A program made the position numbers and the translations under genes. A DNA stretch of 36,339 bases. Origin: Gammaproteobacteria bacterium (GTDB taxonomy: Bacteria; Pseudomonadota; Gammaproteobacteria; Steroidobacterales; XN24). The notes beneath the pieces are model-generated. The model was not told where the DNA came from. It saw nothing but the letters and a program-made list of their open reading frames with translations, and searched no databases. Of this stretch, positions 24,074 through 32,792 are shown in pieces. Positions within the stretch are counted from its first letter, which is position 1. Each line of letters starts with the position of its first letter. The DNA lies in contig JAHEFR010000027.1 in assembly GCA_024640085.1 (NCBI GenBank), forward strand, positions 1 to 36,339. The letters are read 5' to 3'.

Positions 24074-26533
24074 ATGCCTCAGAGCAATCCGCGACCCCCG
24101 CTGGTTTCCCTGGCCATGGCCTCCGGCGCGGCGCTGGCGTATCAACTCCAGCTGGTGCGGCTGTTCTCGATCATCCAGTGGCACCATTTCGCGTACATGA
24201 TCATCAGCCTGGCGCTCCTGGGATACGGGGCCAGCGGCACCTTCCTCAGTCTGTTCCGGCGTCCCATGGAGACGTGGCTAGGGCAGGCCTACATCGCATG
24301 TATTGCGATGTTCGCCATACTTGCTCTGCCGGCGTTCCTCCTGGCCCAGTCCCTGGCGTTCAGTCCCGAGGAGCTGTTGTGGCGGCCGACAATGATCTGG
24401 CGGCTGGCATGCATCTACCTGGTCCTCGGCACGCCGTTCTTCTTCGTCGCCTGCGCGATCGGTCTGGCATTCATGGGATGGGGCCGTCAGTCCAATCGGA
24501 TCTATGCCGCGGACCTCACAGGGGCCGCCGCCGGCAGCGTACTGGCCATCGGGCTGGCCTGGACCCTGAATCCCGTGGCGGCTCTTTCCGGCAGCGGGAT
24601 CCTTGGGGTGCTGGCGGCCGTGGTGGCCGCGCTGGAGACAGGGCGTGGACGGTCCTGGATGACCGTAATGGCCGCAGCCTATCTGGTGGCGACGACAGTT
24701 CTGCCGGCGCCACAGCTCCAGCCATCCCCCTACAAGGATCTCGCCTCGACACTGCAGGTAGCGGGCGCCCAGACCAGGGCGGTGCGCTCGAGTCCCTATG
24801 GCCAGGTAACGGTGGTGACGAATCCGCGTGTCCCTTTCCGCGATGCACCGGGTATGGGACTCAAGGTAACCGCGGAGCCGCCGGCCCAGCTGGCGCTGTT
24901 TCATGACGGCGACTTCGCCTCCACCATCACACGCGACAGCGGCGACGGGGCGGATCTTCGCTTCCTGGCCTCGCTACCGTCGGCGGCCCCGTACGCCGTG
25001 GCTAGCCCCGGACGAGTGCTGGTGCTGGAAGCCGGGGGAGGGCTGCTGGCTTTGCAGGCCAAATACCTGGGCGCGAAGCAGGTGACCGCGGTAGAGCGGA
25101 ACCCGGACGTCGTCGACCTGGTCCGCGACGACTTCGCTGGATTCTCCGGCGATCTTTACGGCAGCCCTCCTGTCAACGTGGTCAGGGCCCATCCGCGATC
25201 GTTCCTGACAAGCGACCGGCGCGACTGGGACCTGATCCAGCTTCCGCCGAGCGGCGGTCTCGGCGGCGGCGCCTCCGGTCTCTTCGCCCTGACCGAGGAT
25301 TATCTGCGGACCACGGAGGCCATAGAGTCCATGCTGGACCGGCTGGCGCCGGACGGCATACTTGCCGTGCAGGCTTGGGAATCCCTTCCGCCCCGCGGCA
25401 GTTTGCGGCTGGCCGCCACTTTGGTGAATGCCCTTCAGCGGCGTGGGGTGGAGACGCCCGGAGACAGCATCGTTGCGCTGCGTAGCTGGCAGATGGCCGT
25501 CATCCTGGTGCGGAACGGCCGCTTCGGGCTCGCTGACCTGTCGGAGCTGGGAGAGTTCGCAACTACATGGGGATACGATCTGGCCTGGTACCAGGGGATG
25601 CCGCGGGAGCAGGCGCAGGGGCTGAACCGGACGCAGGAACCCTGGCTGTACGACGCCATCACCGCCTTTATCGCCTCGGAAGACAATTTCACTCGGGGGT
25701 ACAAGTTCGACATCCGGCCGACGGATGACGATCAGCCGTTTTTCAACAACTTCCTGCGCTGGCGCACCTTGCCCGAAACGGTCCGCATCCTGCACAGTGG
25801 CGGCATGGCCTTGCTGGAGGCCGGCTACATACTGCTGCTGGCGACGCTCGTCCAGGCGGCACTGCTGGCTACAATATTGATCCTCCTCCCGTTGGTCCGC
25901 AGCAGGTCGTGTCCGCCGGGGTTGGCGGGCGGTGTGAAAAGGGGCAGGACGGCGGCCTATTTCGGCGCCATCGGTTTCGCTTTCATGCTGGTCGAGGTGG
26001 CAGCAATACACCGGTTCACCCTGTTTCTGGGGGAGCCCCTTATGGCATCAGCCGTTGTCGTATCCACCTTCCTGGTCTTCGCCGGCGCCGGCGGTCTCGC
26101 CGCGGGCGCATTGGCTGCTCGCTTCGGCGCCCGCGCCACGGCGCGAACCGGCGCCGTGGCAGTGGTGGCTCTCGGTTTGGCCTGGCTGCTGGTCGTCGGG
26201 TCCGCATTCGACGCAGGCGCCGGCCTGGGTACAGCCGCCAGGGTCGCACTTGTCGTGGTGGTGACAAGCCCGCTGGCCTTCGCCATGGGGCAGTTCTTTC
26301 CCACCGCCCTGGGCGCGTTGTCGGAGCATGCGCCGGCGCTCGTGCCCTGGGCGTGGGCCGTCAATGGCTGCGCCTCCGTTACCGGCGCGGTGCTGGCCAC
26401 CGTGCTCGCCCTGGCCCTGGGATTCGACAGGTGCATGCTGGTGGCCCTGGCCTTGTATCTGGTCACGCTCTTCTCCTTTCCGGTCGTGGCTCGCGGGTCC
26501 GGCCCGTTCGCTCCGGCTATCGATGACACGTAA
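24074..26533 (+). CDS. Polytopic membrane protein with spermine-synthase-like domain
   Basis: The 819-residue product has about six N-terminal helices, a central Rossmann methyltransferase-like domain with VLVLEAGGGLLALQAKYLGA and VTAVERNPDVVDLV (about 310-355), and about six C-terminal helices. The DWDLIQLPPSGG stretch stands where spermidine synthases have their catalytic acidic motif, so aminopropyl transfer is doubtful. TDDDQPFFNNFLRW before the second membrane block is a typical hallmark of membrane SpeE-like proteins. Substrate unknown. ATG at 24074 is preferred; TTG at 24065 is in frame. It follows pcm by 22 bp. Confidence 0.8.
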   Translation: MPQSNPRPPLVSLAMASGAALAYQLQLVRLFSIIQWHHFAYMIISLALLGYGASGTFLSLFRRPMETWLGQAYIACIAMFAILALPAFLLAQSLAFSPEELLWRPTMIWRLACIYLVLGTPFFFVACAIGLAFMGWGRQSNRIYAADLTGAAAGSVLAIGLAWTLNPVAALSGSGILGVLAAVVAALETGRGRSWMTVMAAAYLVATTVLPAPQLQPSPYKDLASTLQVAGAQTRAVRSSPYGQVTVVTNPRVPFRDAPGMGLKVTAEPPAQLALFHDGDFASTITRDSGDGADLRFLASLPSAAPYAVASPGRVLVLEAGGGLLALQAKYLGAKQVTAVERNPDVVDLVRDDFAGFSGDLYGSPPVNVVRAHPRSFLTSDRRDWDLIQLPPSGGLGGGASGLFALTEDYLRTTEAIESMLDRLAPDGILAVQAWESLPPRGSLRLAATLVNALQRRGVETPGDSIVALRSWQMAVILVRNGRFGLADLSELGEFATTWGYDLAWYQGMPREQAQGLNRTQEPWLYDAITAFIASEDNFTRGYKFDIRPTDDDQPFFNNFLRWRTLPETVRILHSGGMALLEAGYILLLATLVQAALLATILILLPLVRSRSCPPGLAGGVKRGRTAAYFGAIGFAFMLVEVAAIHRFTLFLGEPLMASAVVVSTFLVFAGAGGLAAGALAARFGARATARTGAVAVVALGLAWLLVVGSAFDAGAGLGTAARVALVVVVTSPLAFAMGQFFPTALGALSEHAPALVPWAWAVNGCASVTGAVLATVLALALGFDRCMLVALALYLVTLFSFPVVARGSGPFAPAIDDT

Positions 26534-26568
26534 ACTCCGATGCACCGGAACAGTCGGGAGTAGCGGTC

Positions 26569-28020
26569 ATGGGGTCGTCACGGAGAGGGTTTTTGAGAGA
26601 CAGCACAATGGCGGTATTCGGCGCCGGATTCCTGGGCCGCCTGGAGCGGGTTTCGGCGATGCAGAAACCGGTGTCCCTGACCGACAGCCTCAGGGCCCAG
26701 GCCAGCGGGACGAGCGAGTCCCTGTTCCTCAAGCCCGACCCGGATGCCGAGGGCCCGCCGCCGCCTGCTGACTACGATCGCCTGCCCCTGGAATGGAACA
26801 AGCGTACGGTGGCCCGGTTCAAGGCTTTGCTGGCCGACCGGAGCATCGAGGCGTTCCTGGTCCGTAACCCGCTCAACACCATCTATCTGACCGGCTACTG
26901 GCATACCACCACCGAACGTCCGGAGGCGACGTTCATGAACGCCGATGACGAGGCGCCGTGGTTCATGTATCCGGGCCTGGATCGGGATCTGGTCAAGAGC
27001 TGGTGGTTCGGCAGCGGCGAGATGTATTTCGATTTCCATCATGCCGAGGGCGCTTTCCCCCACGACGGCAAGGTGCAGCAGGGGGCGAAAGTAGACCTGT
27101 TCGAGTTTCTGCTCCAGGGCATCAGGAAGCACGGCGTACAGGGCGAAATCATCGGCGTGGACGGAGAACTCTACCCGTCGGAGCTGGCCAAGGCCGAGAA
27201 GACCCTACCCGGCGTGGAGTTTGTGGACGTCAGCGACATCCTGATCGACATGCGCCAGGTGAAAACGCCCGAGGAACTGGCCCTGTGGCGGCGTTCTTAC
27301 CTGTACCAGGACCGGGCCCACGCATTTGCGAGGGACTACATCCTCACCCACGGCACGGACGTGACCGACTACGAGGTCGGCATGGCGACCACGCTGTGGA
27401 TCAACGATCAGCTCTATTCGGATCTGGACCTGGCCGACGGCGCAGTTCACCACGGCGTCAAGAGCCGAGTCGGCATCTATGTCCGGGTCGGACCCGTGAC
27501 CGCGGTCCCTCACCCTAACCAGCCCTATTTCAATCGCATCGGCCGCGGCATGGCGCTGCAGGTCGCCGGGATCTCGAGCATCGGTGGCTACGGGCACGAG
27601 AACTACCGGGCCTACATCATCGCCGACGACAAGGGTGAGTTCGATCCCCACATGCGCAAGCTGTGGACCGTCAGTAGGAACTGCTGCGACATGCAGAGGG
27701 ACCTGTCGGTGGAAGGGGTGACCTGCTCCCATGTGGCCTACGAGATCCACAAGTACCAGGTGAAGGAGGGCGTGGAGCGATTCGTCTATCACCGACCCGC
27801 CCATGGCGCCGGTGTCGAAGGGCACCAGTCGCCCTACATCGCCCTCGGCGACTACACCATGATGAAGAACAACATGTGTTTTTCGGAGGAGCCCGGTCTG
27901 TATGACCCGGAGGCCGGCTGCGGTTTCAACTGGAGCGACACCATCGTGGTCGGCGAGAAATCCGGCTACCGGATGAGCCAGGTGCCCTACACCGAGGAAT
28001 GGTGCTGGATCCGGGTTTAG
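26569..28020 (+). CDS. Tat-exported M24-fold protein with degenerate metal site
   Basis: The 483-residue product starts with a Tat motif (SSRRGFLRD, 3-11) and hydrophobic core, cleavage likely near residue 30. An N-terminal creatinase-like domain (about 75-225) and an M24 pita-bread domain (about 230-483) follow. Of the five M24 metal ligands, the conserved His (H412 in AHGAGVEGH) and first Glu (E441 in SEEPGLY) remain. The first Asp is V332 (LQVAG), the second is replaced by His/Glu (H343/E344), and the last Glu by S456 (GFNWSD). Metal peptidase activity is therefore unlikely; creatinase, a metal-free member of this fold, is a precedent for other chemistry. GGAG lies nine bases before the ATG. 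Last gene of the pcm operon. Confidence 0.75.
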   Translation: MGSSRRGFLRDSTMAVFGAGFLGRLERVSAMQKPVSLTDSLRAQASGTSESLFLKPDPDAEGPPPPADYDRLPLEWNKRTVARFKALLADRSIEAFLVRNPLNTIYLTGYWHTTTERPEATFMNADDEAPWFMYPGLDRDLVKSWWFGSGEMYFDFHHAEGAFPHDGKVQQGAKVDLFEFLLQGIRKHGVQGEIIGVDGELYPSELAKAEKTLPGVEFVDVSDILIDMRQVKTPEELALWRRSYLYQDRAHAFARDYILTHGTDVTDYEVGMATTLWINDQLYSDLDLADGAVHHGVKSRVGIYVRVGPVTAVPHPNQPYFNRIGRGMALQVAGISSIGGYGHENYRAYIIADDKGEFDPHMRKLWTVSRNCCDMQRDLSVEGVTCSHVAYEIHKYQVKEGVERFVYHRPAHGAGVEGHQSPYIALGDYTMMKNNMCFSEEPGLYDPEAGCGFNWSDTIVVGEKSGYRMSQVPYTEEWCWIRV

Positions 28021-28025
28021 GGCCT

Positions 28026-29237
28026 TCAGCGCGAGGCCGACACGGCCCGTTTCGCGGGTCTCTCCACCGCTTGCGTCCGCGGGCTGCTGAGCCTGTTGAC
28101 CCTCGCGTATACCCCCGGGCGCGAACCGTATCGGCGCATGACCAGGTGCCACAGGTGGAGGTCCTCCACTTCGAACGCCGCCCGTGAGGACATGAGGTAG
28201 AAGTTCCACATCCTGCGGAATCGTTCGTCGAAAGGCCTGGATCCCTCGAGGGCCCTGATCCGGTGCCAGTTACGATTGAAGTTGTCGTGCCAGGCCTGCA
28301 GAGTCGGCACGTAGTAATGACCGTAGTTCTCCCAGTCCTCGATCACGAAGCGCTCCTCGGTGGCGCCCACAAGCTGGCGCATGGACGGCGCCATGGAATT
28401 GCGGAAGATGTACTTTTCGGTCCACGGTTCGACCACGACCGTATCGTGCCGGTTGCCGATGGTGTGCAGGAGGAACAGCCCCTCGTCCTTCAGGACAGTG
28501 TGGATGACGCCCATCAGGCCGGGGTAGTTCTTGTACCCTACGTGCTCGATCATGCCGCAGATCAGTACCTTGTCGAAGGGCCCCAGGGACGAGGCGGGGA
28601 GATCGCGGTAGTCCAGCCGATGGATCTCCACCGGCAGGCCGGCGGTATAGCGTCGGGCGTACTCGATCTGCTCGTCGGAAAGACTGATGCCGATGACGCG
28701 GCAGCCGCGCGTTGACGCCGCGTATTTCGCGAAACCGCCCCAGCCGCAGCCGACGTCCAGGACCCGGTCGTCGGGGCCCAGTTCGAGCTTGTCGCAGATC
28801 ATCTCGAGCTTGCGGACCTCGGCCTCTTCCAGGTCGTCGGTGTCGTCGAAGAAACAGCACGTGTACTGGTTCCATGGCCCCAGGAACAGGGCGTACATGC
28901 GATGATCGAGGTCGTAATGTTCCTCGGCGACAGCCCTGGAGCGGGTGCGGGTCTGCAGATTGGCCAGCCGGGCATGGATTTCCTTGACCAGCCGGTTGAG
29001 CCGCAGCAGGGGATGATCCTGGAGTCCCGTTCCCATGGCCCGCCTGAAGAACTGGATCAGTGATCCGGTGTCCCAGTCGCCGTCCATATAGGATTCGCCG
29101 ACACCGAGAGATCCCCGCAGGGCCCTCGAGAAGAAACGCGGGTTGTGAACGGCAACGTCCCACGGGCGATCGCCGCCGACTCGGATGTCCGCCCGCCCGA
29201 GGATGCCGGTAATGATGCGTCTCGCCACTGCTTGCAT
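28026..29237 (-). CDS. cfa: Cyclopropane-fatty-acyl-phospholipid synthase
   Basis: The 403-residue product fits the E. coli enzyme (about 380). It has the N-terminal lipid-binding region (GVGESYMDGDWD), AEEHYDLDHRMYALFLG before the catalytic domain, the SAM motif VLDVGCGWGGFAKYA, and the later CGMIEHVGYKNY. It methylenates unsaturated phospholipid acyl chains using SAM at the cytoplasmic membrane, usually in response to stress or stationary phase. It converges on the M24 gene with 5 bp between stops. It lies downstream of the NO island on the same strand, but a hairpin and 362 bp separate it, so separate transcription is likely. Confidence 0.92.
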   Translation of the reverse strand: MQAVARRIITGILGRADIRVGGDRPWDVAVHNPRFFSRALRGSLGVGESYMDGDWDTGSLIQFFRRAMGTGLQDHPLLRLNRLVKEIHARLANLQTRTRSRAVAEEHYDLDHRMYALFLGPWNQYTCCFFDDTDDLEEAEVRKLEMICDKLELGPDDRVLDVGCGWGGFAKYAASTRGCRVIGISLSDEQIEYARRYTAGLPVEIHRLDYRDLPASSLGPFDKVLICGMIEHVGYKNYPGLMGVIHTVLKDEGLFLLHTIGNRHDTVVVEPWTEKYIFRNSMAPSMRQLVGATEERFVIEDWENYGHYYVPTLQAWHDNFNRNWHRIRALEGSRPFDERFRRMWNFYLMSSRAAFEVEDLHLWHLVMRRYGSRPGVYARVNRLSSPRTQAVERPAKRAVSASR

Positions 29238-29599
29238 GCGATGGCCCCCGCGGCCGCTGCAAGATTCGAGTTTCTTTGCAGCAACTTATAAATGATTCGG
29301 CGCCGCGATTCTATTTGCAGTGCGACACGGCGGAAGGCGGATTATGTAAAACTGCCTGCCGGCGGACGCCCCGTCCCCGGGGGTCCTGTCAGTCTGCGGA
29401 GCGGACCGCTCGGTTCGGTGCGGCGGATGCGCATGATCCGGCACCCACGAGCGATCCGCGCCCCCGGAAACAGACCGCCCGCGGCGTCGCTGCGTGGCGC
29501 AACTTGCCCCAGCCCGGGTCCGCGGTGGCAAGCGGCCAGGTGGAAACGTCGAGGGGCCCATGAAGGGCCCCCCGGCTGCATGACTGGCGGATGCGCGTG
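29238..29599. other. Intergenic region upstream of cfa
   Basis: 362 bp containing the hairpin at 29553-29571 and, at its left end, an AT-rich stretch with TTATAAA around 29286-29292 that may belong to the cfa promoter. No gene is supported. Confidence 0.45.
29553..29571 (-). terminator. Hairpin after the truncated haemoglobin gene
   Basis: GGGGCCC, ATGAA, GGGCCCC is a perfect 7-bp stem, 28 bases beyond the haemoglobin stop. A clear T-run is lacking on the minus strand. Confidence 0.5.
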
Positions 29600-29974
29600 T
29601 CAGTCCACCTCGACGATGTCCTCGCGCGTGCTGTCGATGAACGCAAGCACGTCCTTGCGTTCCCGGTCGGGTACGCCGAACTGGTCCAGCGTGGCCTCCA
29701 GGTGGCCGATGAATGCCGCCCAGTCTGAGGCGCTGATATTCATCCCCTTGTGGGACAGGAGCATGTCCCGACCGGTGTAGAACAGGGGCCCGCCGGCGCG
29801 GTCGCACAGGAAGTCGATCAGCAATTGCTTCTCGCGGTGGACGCCGTCTTCGCTCCGATGGGCCCAGAATCGGCCCAGGGCCGGGTCATCGGAGAGTCGC
29901 GGCAACAGGTTCTCCGCCACCGCCGCAATGGCGTCGTAGCCCCCGAGTCGGGCGTAGAGGGTCTGATCATTCAT
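29600..29974 (-). CDS. Group 1 truncated haemoglobin
   Basis: The 124-residue product has the LYARLGGYDAI opening and the FYTGRDMLLSHKGM region with the proximal His75. At the B10 position, where many group 1 proteins have Tyr, the sequence ENLLPRL gives Leu, which would alter ligand stabilisation. Group 1 truncated haemoglobins of other bacteria oxidise NO to nitrate or handle oxygen. GGAGG lies before the ATG. It follows the small cytochrome c by 24 bp and norCB upstream of that, so NO detoxification is the likely job. Regulation by NsrR through the nor promoter is inferred. Confidence 0.85.
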   Translation of the reverse strand: MNDQTLYARLGGYDAIAAVAENLLPRLSDDPALGRFWAHRSEDGVHREKQLLIDFLCDRAGGPLFYTGRDMLLSHKGMNISASDWAAFIGHLEATLDQFGVPDRERKDVLAFIDSTREDIVEVD

Positions 29975-29998
29975 GTCTTTTCCTCCTGCCAGGACGGC

Positions 29999-30307
29999 TC
30001 ACTTGCAGGGCTGGGATGCGAAAAACGCCGCGATGTCGGCCATGTCGGCGTCGGATAATGCCGCCGCCAGGGCGTTCATGTTCGGGTCCTTACGGGCGCC
30101 GCTTTTAAAGTCCTGCAGTTGCTTGACCAGGTACTCCGGGTGCTGGCCCGCCAGGTTCGGCCACAGTGGATTGACGCTGATGCCGGTCATGCCGTGGCAG
30201 CCTATACAACTTGCTGCCTTGGATTTGCCGGCGGCGGCATCGCCGGCGAAAGCCGTCGATGAGCACAGCCAGGCCAGTGCCAGAAAGCCAGCCAATAGTT
30301 TTTTCAT
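29999..30307 (-). CDS. Small class I cytochrome c, periplasmic
   Basis: The 102-residue product has a signal peptide (MKKLLAGFLALAWL..., cleavage after AFA at 21), the haem-attachment motif CIGCH at 34-38 and a Met in DPNMNALAAAL as axial-ligand candidate. Size and the C-terminal MADIAAFFASQ helix fit cytochrome c553/c4-type domains. It probably delivers electrons to the NO reductase. The ATG at 30307 is preferred over 30313 because the GAGG site lies nine bases away. Located 84 bp after norB and 24 bp before the haemoglobin. Confidence 0.85.
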   Translation of the reverse strand: MKKLLAGFLALAWLCSSTAFAGDAAAGKSKAASCIGCHGMTGISVNPLWPNLAGQHPEYLVKQLQDFKSGARKDPNMNALAAALSDADMADIAAFFASQPCK

Positions 30308-30352
30308 TTCCATTCGCCTCGTTGCTTGATTCGAATTCTCAACCGTTGGTAG

Positions 30353-30382
30353 GCGGGCAGGCGCCGTGTGGCGCCTGCCCGC
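30353..30382 (-). terminator. Strong hairpin between norB and cytochrome c
   Basis: GCGGGCAGGCGCC, loop GTGT, GGCGCCTGCCCGC is a perfect 13-bp stem nine bases beyond the norB stop. There is no T-run on the minus strand, so it may reduce read-through or protect the norCB mRNA rather than end transcription fully. Confidence 0.6.
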
Positions 30383-30391
30383 TCGCGTGAC

Positions 30392-31843
30392 TCATGCTGT
30401 CGCGGCGGCGATGGTCGGATCGATGGCCGGCCGCGTCTCACCCTTGCCGATGGTGACAAGGTCCCACAGGAGAAGGACGACGCCGATCATGGTCATGACG
30501 CCGAACAGCATCCTCCAGTGCATACCTTGCATGAACCATGGCGTGGCCTGGGCAGAGAAGTAAGCCGCCCAGGTGGAGCCGCCCAGGGCGCGCTCGACGA
30601 AGGACTGCTCGTAGCCCGAGATCAGCAGGGCTACGGTCATGCCGACGACGCCCAGATTGAGCAAGCCAAGGGACCATTTCCATTTCCAGCCGTTATCCGG
30701 CAGATCCGCCGACATCCAGACGTCACCCCGCCACTTTTGCACCGCGATATAGATCATGGCGATGATGATAGTGGCATAGGCGCCGAAGAATGCCAGGTGG
30801 CCGTGGGAGGCCGACCACTGTGTGCCGTGGGTGTAGAGGTTGATCTGGGGAAGAGTGTGCATGAATCCCCAGACGCCCGCGCCGAAGAAATTGCCGAACG
30901 CGTGGGCGATCAGCCAGGCCAGGGCCGGGTGATTCGAATTGCGGAAATTATGCCTGCCGGAGTCGTAGACGGCGTGCACGACCATGGCTACCAGCGGGAT
31001 CGGTTCGAGAGCGGAGAAGAAACCGCCGATGCTCAGCCAGTATTCCGGCGTCCCGATCCAGAAGTAGTGGTGACCGAGGCCCAGGATGCCGGAGCCGAAC
31101 ATCAACGCCACCTCGATATAGAGCCAGGTGGTGACGATCTTCCGACGCGCGCCGAGGGTCTTCATCAGGCCCCAGGCCATGATGCAGCCCACCAGGACCT
31201 CCCAGGTAGCCTCTACCCAGAGGTGGATCACCCACCACCACCAGTACTGGTCCACCGAAATGTTGGTGGTGTAAAACATGCCCGCCAGGTACAGCCCGGC
31301 CAGCGCGACCAGGTCCAGCACCAGCACGCCGGAGATGCCGCTCCATTTGCCCTTCATGAATGTGGCTGCGACGTTGTAGAAGAAGATCAGCACGCACACG
31401 ACGATGCCGATATCCGCCCAGCGCGGTGCCTCGATGTACTCTCGGCCCTCGTTGATCAGCCACAGAGTTTCCTTCGTGCCTGGCCCGGTCTGGACGAAGA
31501 GATAGACCACGACGACGATCGCTACGGCGATGGTCAGGATCCAGAAGTTCAGGTTGGCCAGCTTGGCGCCGACAAGCTCGGTGCCGCTCTCTTCCTCCAC
31601 CAGCCAGTAGACCGAGCCGATGAACCCGTAGAGCATCCACACGACCATGGCGTTGATGTGCACCATCCGGTTCACGTTGAAATCGAGGATGTTGTAAAGG
31701 AAGTCCGGCATGATGAACTGCAGGCCCGCCAGCAGGCCGAAGAGGCACTGGGCGAGGAACAGGATCATGGCGACGGCGAAGTATTTCACCGCGACTTTCT
31801 GGCCGGAATTCAGGTTGGCGCTGTTGAATGCTGCGACGTTCAT
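30392..31843 (-). CDS. norB: Nitric oxide reductase large subunit (cNOR)
   Basis: The 483-residue, roughly twelve-helix product carries every key residue: H62 and H349 for low-spin haem b, H347 for haem b3, H207, H258 and H259 for the non-haem FeB, plus E211 and E280. Most of these fall at the numbering known for the Pseudomonas aeruginosa enzyme. It reduces two NO to N2O at the cytoplasmic membrane using electrons from NorC. No quinol-oxidising N-terminal extension is present, so it is the cytochrome-c type. The ATG at 31843 overlaps the norC stop (ATGA) and has GGAGG eight bases upstream; the frame is open further upstream into norC. Confidence 0.96.
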   Translation of the reverse strand: MNVAAFNSANLNSGQKVAVKYFAVAMILFLAQCLFGLLAGLQFIMPDFLYNILDFNVNRMVHINAMVVWMLYGFIGSVYWLVEEESGTELVGAKLANLNFWILTIAVAIVVVVYLFVQTGPGTKETLWLINEGREYIEAPRWADIGIVVCVLIFFYNVAATFMKGKWSGISGVLVLDLVALAGLYLAGMFYTTNISVDQYWWWWVIHLWVEATWEVLVGCIMAWGLMKTLGARRKIVTTWLYIEVALMFGSGILGLGHHYFWIGTPEYWLSIGGFFSALEPIPLVAMVVHAVYDSGRHNFRNSNHPALAWLIAHAFGNFFGAGVWGFMHTLPQINLYTHGTQWSASHGHLAFFGAYATIIIAMIYIAVQKWRGDVWMSADLPDNGWKWKWSLGLLNLGVVGMTVALLISGYEQSFVERALGGSTWAAYFSAQATPWFMQGMHWRMLFGVMTMIGVVLLLWDLVTIGKGETRPAIDPTIAAATA

Positions 31844-32442
31844 GACGCGTCCTCCTGCCGGATCGGGGTGAAGCCCTTCGGGAAGCCGTTGGTGTCGATG
31901 GACGACATCCACTTGAGGAAGGCGACCACGCCCCTGGCTTCGTCTTCGGTGATGCCCAGCTGAGGCATCCGCCGACCCGTGCCATAGGTGCGCGCGTTGG
32001 CCGTCGGATCCATCAGGAAGCTGACCATCAGCTGCTCACGGACCGATTCGGCGCCCCAGGCCGGGTCCAGCCAGGCCTTGGTGAGGTCGGGCGCGTAGTA
32101 GGCACCGTTGCCGAGCAGCGTGTGGCAGTTCATGCAGTTCTTGGCCTGCACGGTGAGCTTGCCCAGCGTCACCAGATCTTCGGCTTCCTGGGGGCTCAGC
32201 GCCTTGCCGAACAAGGGCGCATCGCCGCCGATCACCGGCTCCTGCATGTTCCGCTCTGCGTTGTAGGTGTAATAGATCCGCTTGTTGATCACGTCGTAGC
32301 CCGGGACCCGCTTGGAACCGGCGGTGATCGTCGCCACGGAGTCGAAGGTCAGGAAGATCAGGACCACCGCCATGATCGCGGTAACCCAGATCGCCCATTT
32401 GCGCCAGACGTCTTCGCTGGCCCACCAGGGTGTGTCTGCCAT
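31840..32442 (-). CDS. norC: Nitric oxide reductase cytochrome c subunit, long form
   Basis: The 200-residue product has one N-terminal membrane helix (about 15-33), the haem motif CMNCH at 103-107 followed by TLLGNGAYYAPDL, and MPQLGITEDEA with the Met ligand, then FLKWMSSIDTNGFP, all typical of NorC. The usual length is about 146-150 residues with CxxCH near residue 61. Here about 40 extra residues lie between the helix and the haem motif (about 45-95). NorC receives electrons from periplasmic cytochrome c and passes them to NorB. GGGAGG precedes the ATG. Translationally coupled to norB. Confidence 0.93.
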   Translation of the reverse strand: MADTPWWASEDVWRKWAIWVTAIMAVVLIFLTFDSVATITAGSKRVPGYDVINKRIYYTYNAERNMQEPVIGGDAPLFGKALSPQEAEDLVTLGKLTVQAKNCMNCHTLLGNGAYYAPDLTKAWLDPAWGAESVREQLMVSFLMDPTANARTYGTGRRMPQLGITEDEARGVVAFLKWMSSIDTNGFPKGFTPIRQEDAS

Positions 32443-32480
32443 TACGAGGTTCCTCCCTTTTCAGTTACGTATTCTGTCGG

Positions 32481-32792
32481 TCAGCCGGTGTGGGCTTCCG
32501 ATACATGGGTGCCGGCGCACAGGTGCCATATCAGGCGTGGCGCCACGAAGTATCCAATCACCATCACGGCGGCGATGACCTGCCAGAAGCCGGTCAGGTT
32601 CAGAGTCGTCGACAACACCCAGACGGCGCCGATCAGGATGGCGTAGGCCGTATAGGCCCATAACATCAGCCCGGGGCGCTGCTGCAGACGCGACAGGGCG
32701 AAAAGCAGCGCGTAGACGGCGCCGAACAGGATGATGAGGGCGCCGGCGATGGCCGCCGCCATGATGTGCTGGGTGGCTACCGGATCGATCAT
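32481..32792 (-). CDS. Three-helix membrane protein of the nor operon
   Basis: The 103-residue product has three hydrophobic helices at about 8-32, 43-62 and 68-90 and a His-containing tail (HLCAGTHVSEAHTG). The ATG at 32792 has GGGAG seven bases upstream; the 38 bp to norC indicate one transcript. Its position is like that of accessory NorE/NorF proteins, but it does not clearly match either. It could help assemble or stabilise NO reductase; that is inference from place only. Confidence 0.7.
   Translation of the reverse strand: MIDPVATQHIMAAAIAGALIILFGAVYALLFALSRLQQRPGLMLWAYTAYAILIGAVWVLSTTLNLTGFWQVIAAVMVIGYFVAPRLIWHLCAGTHVSEAHTG

Noticed and set aside
30368-31963. A 531-codon open frame on the plus strand across norB
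   Set aside because: It is the antisense shadow of norB, which has all catalytic residues. Long antisense frames are expected in GC-rich genes.
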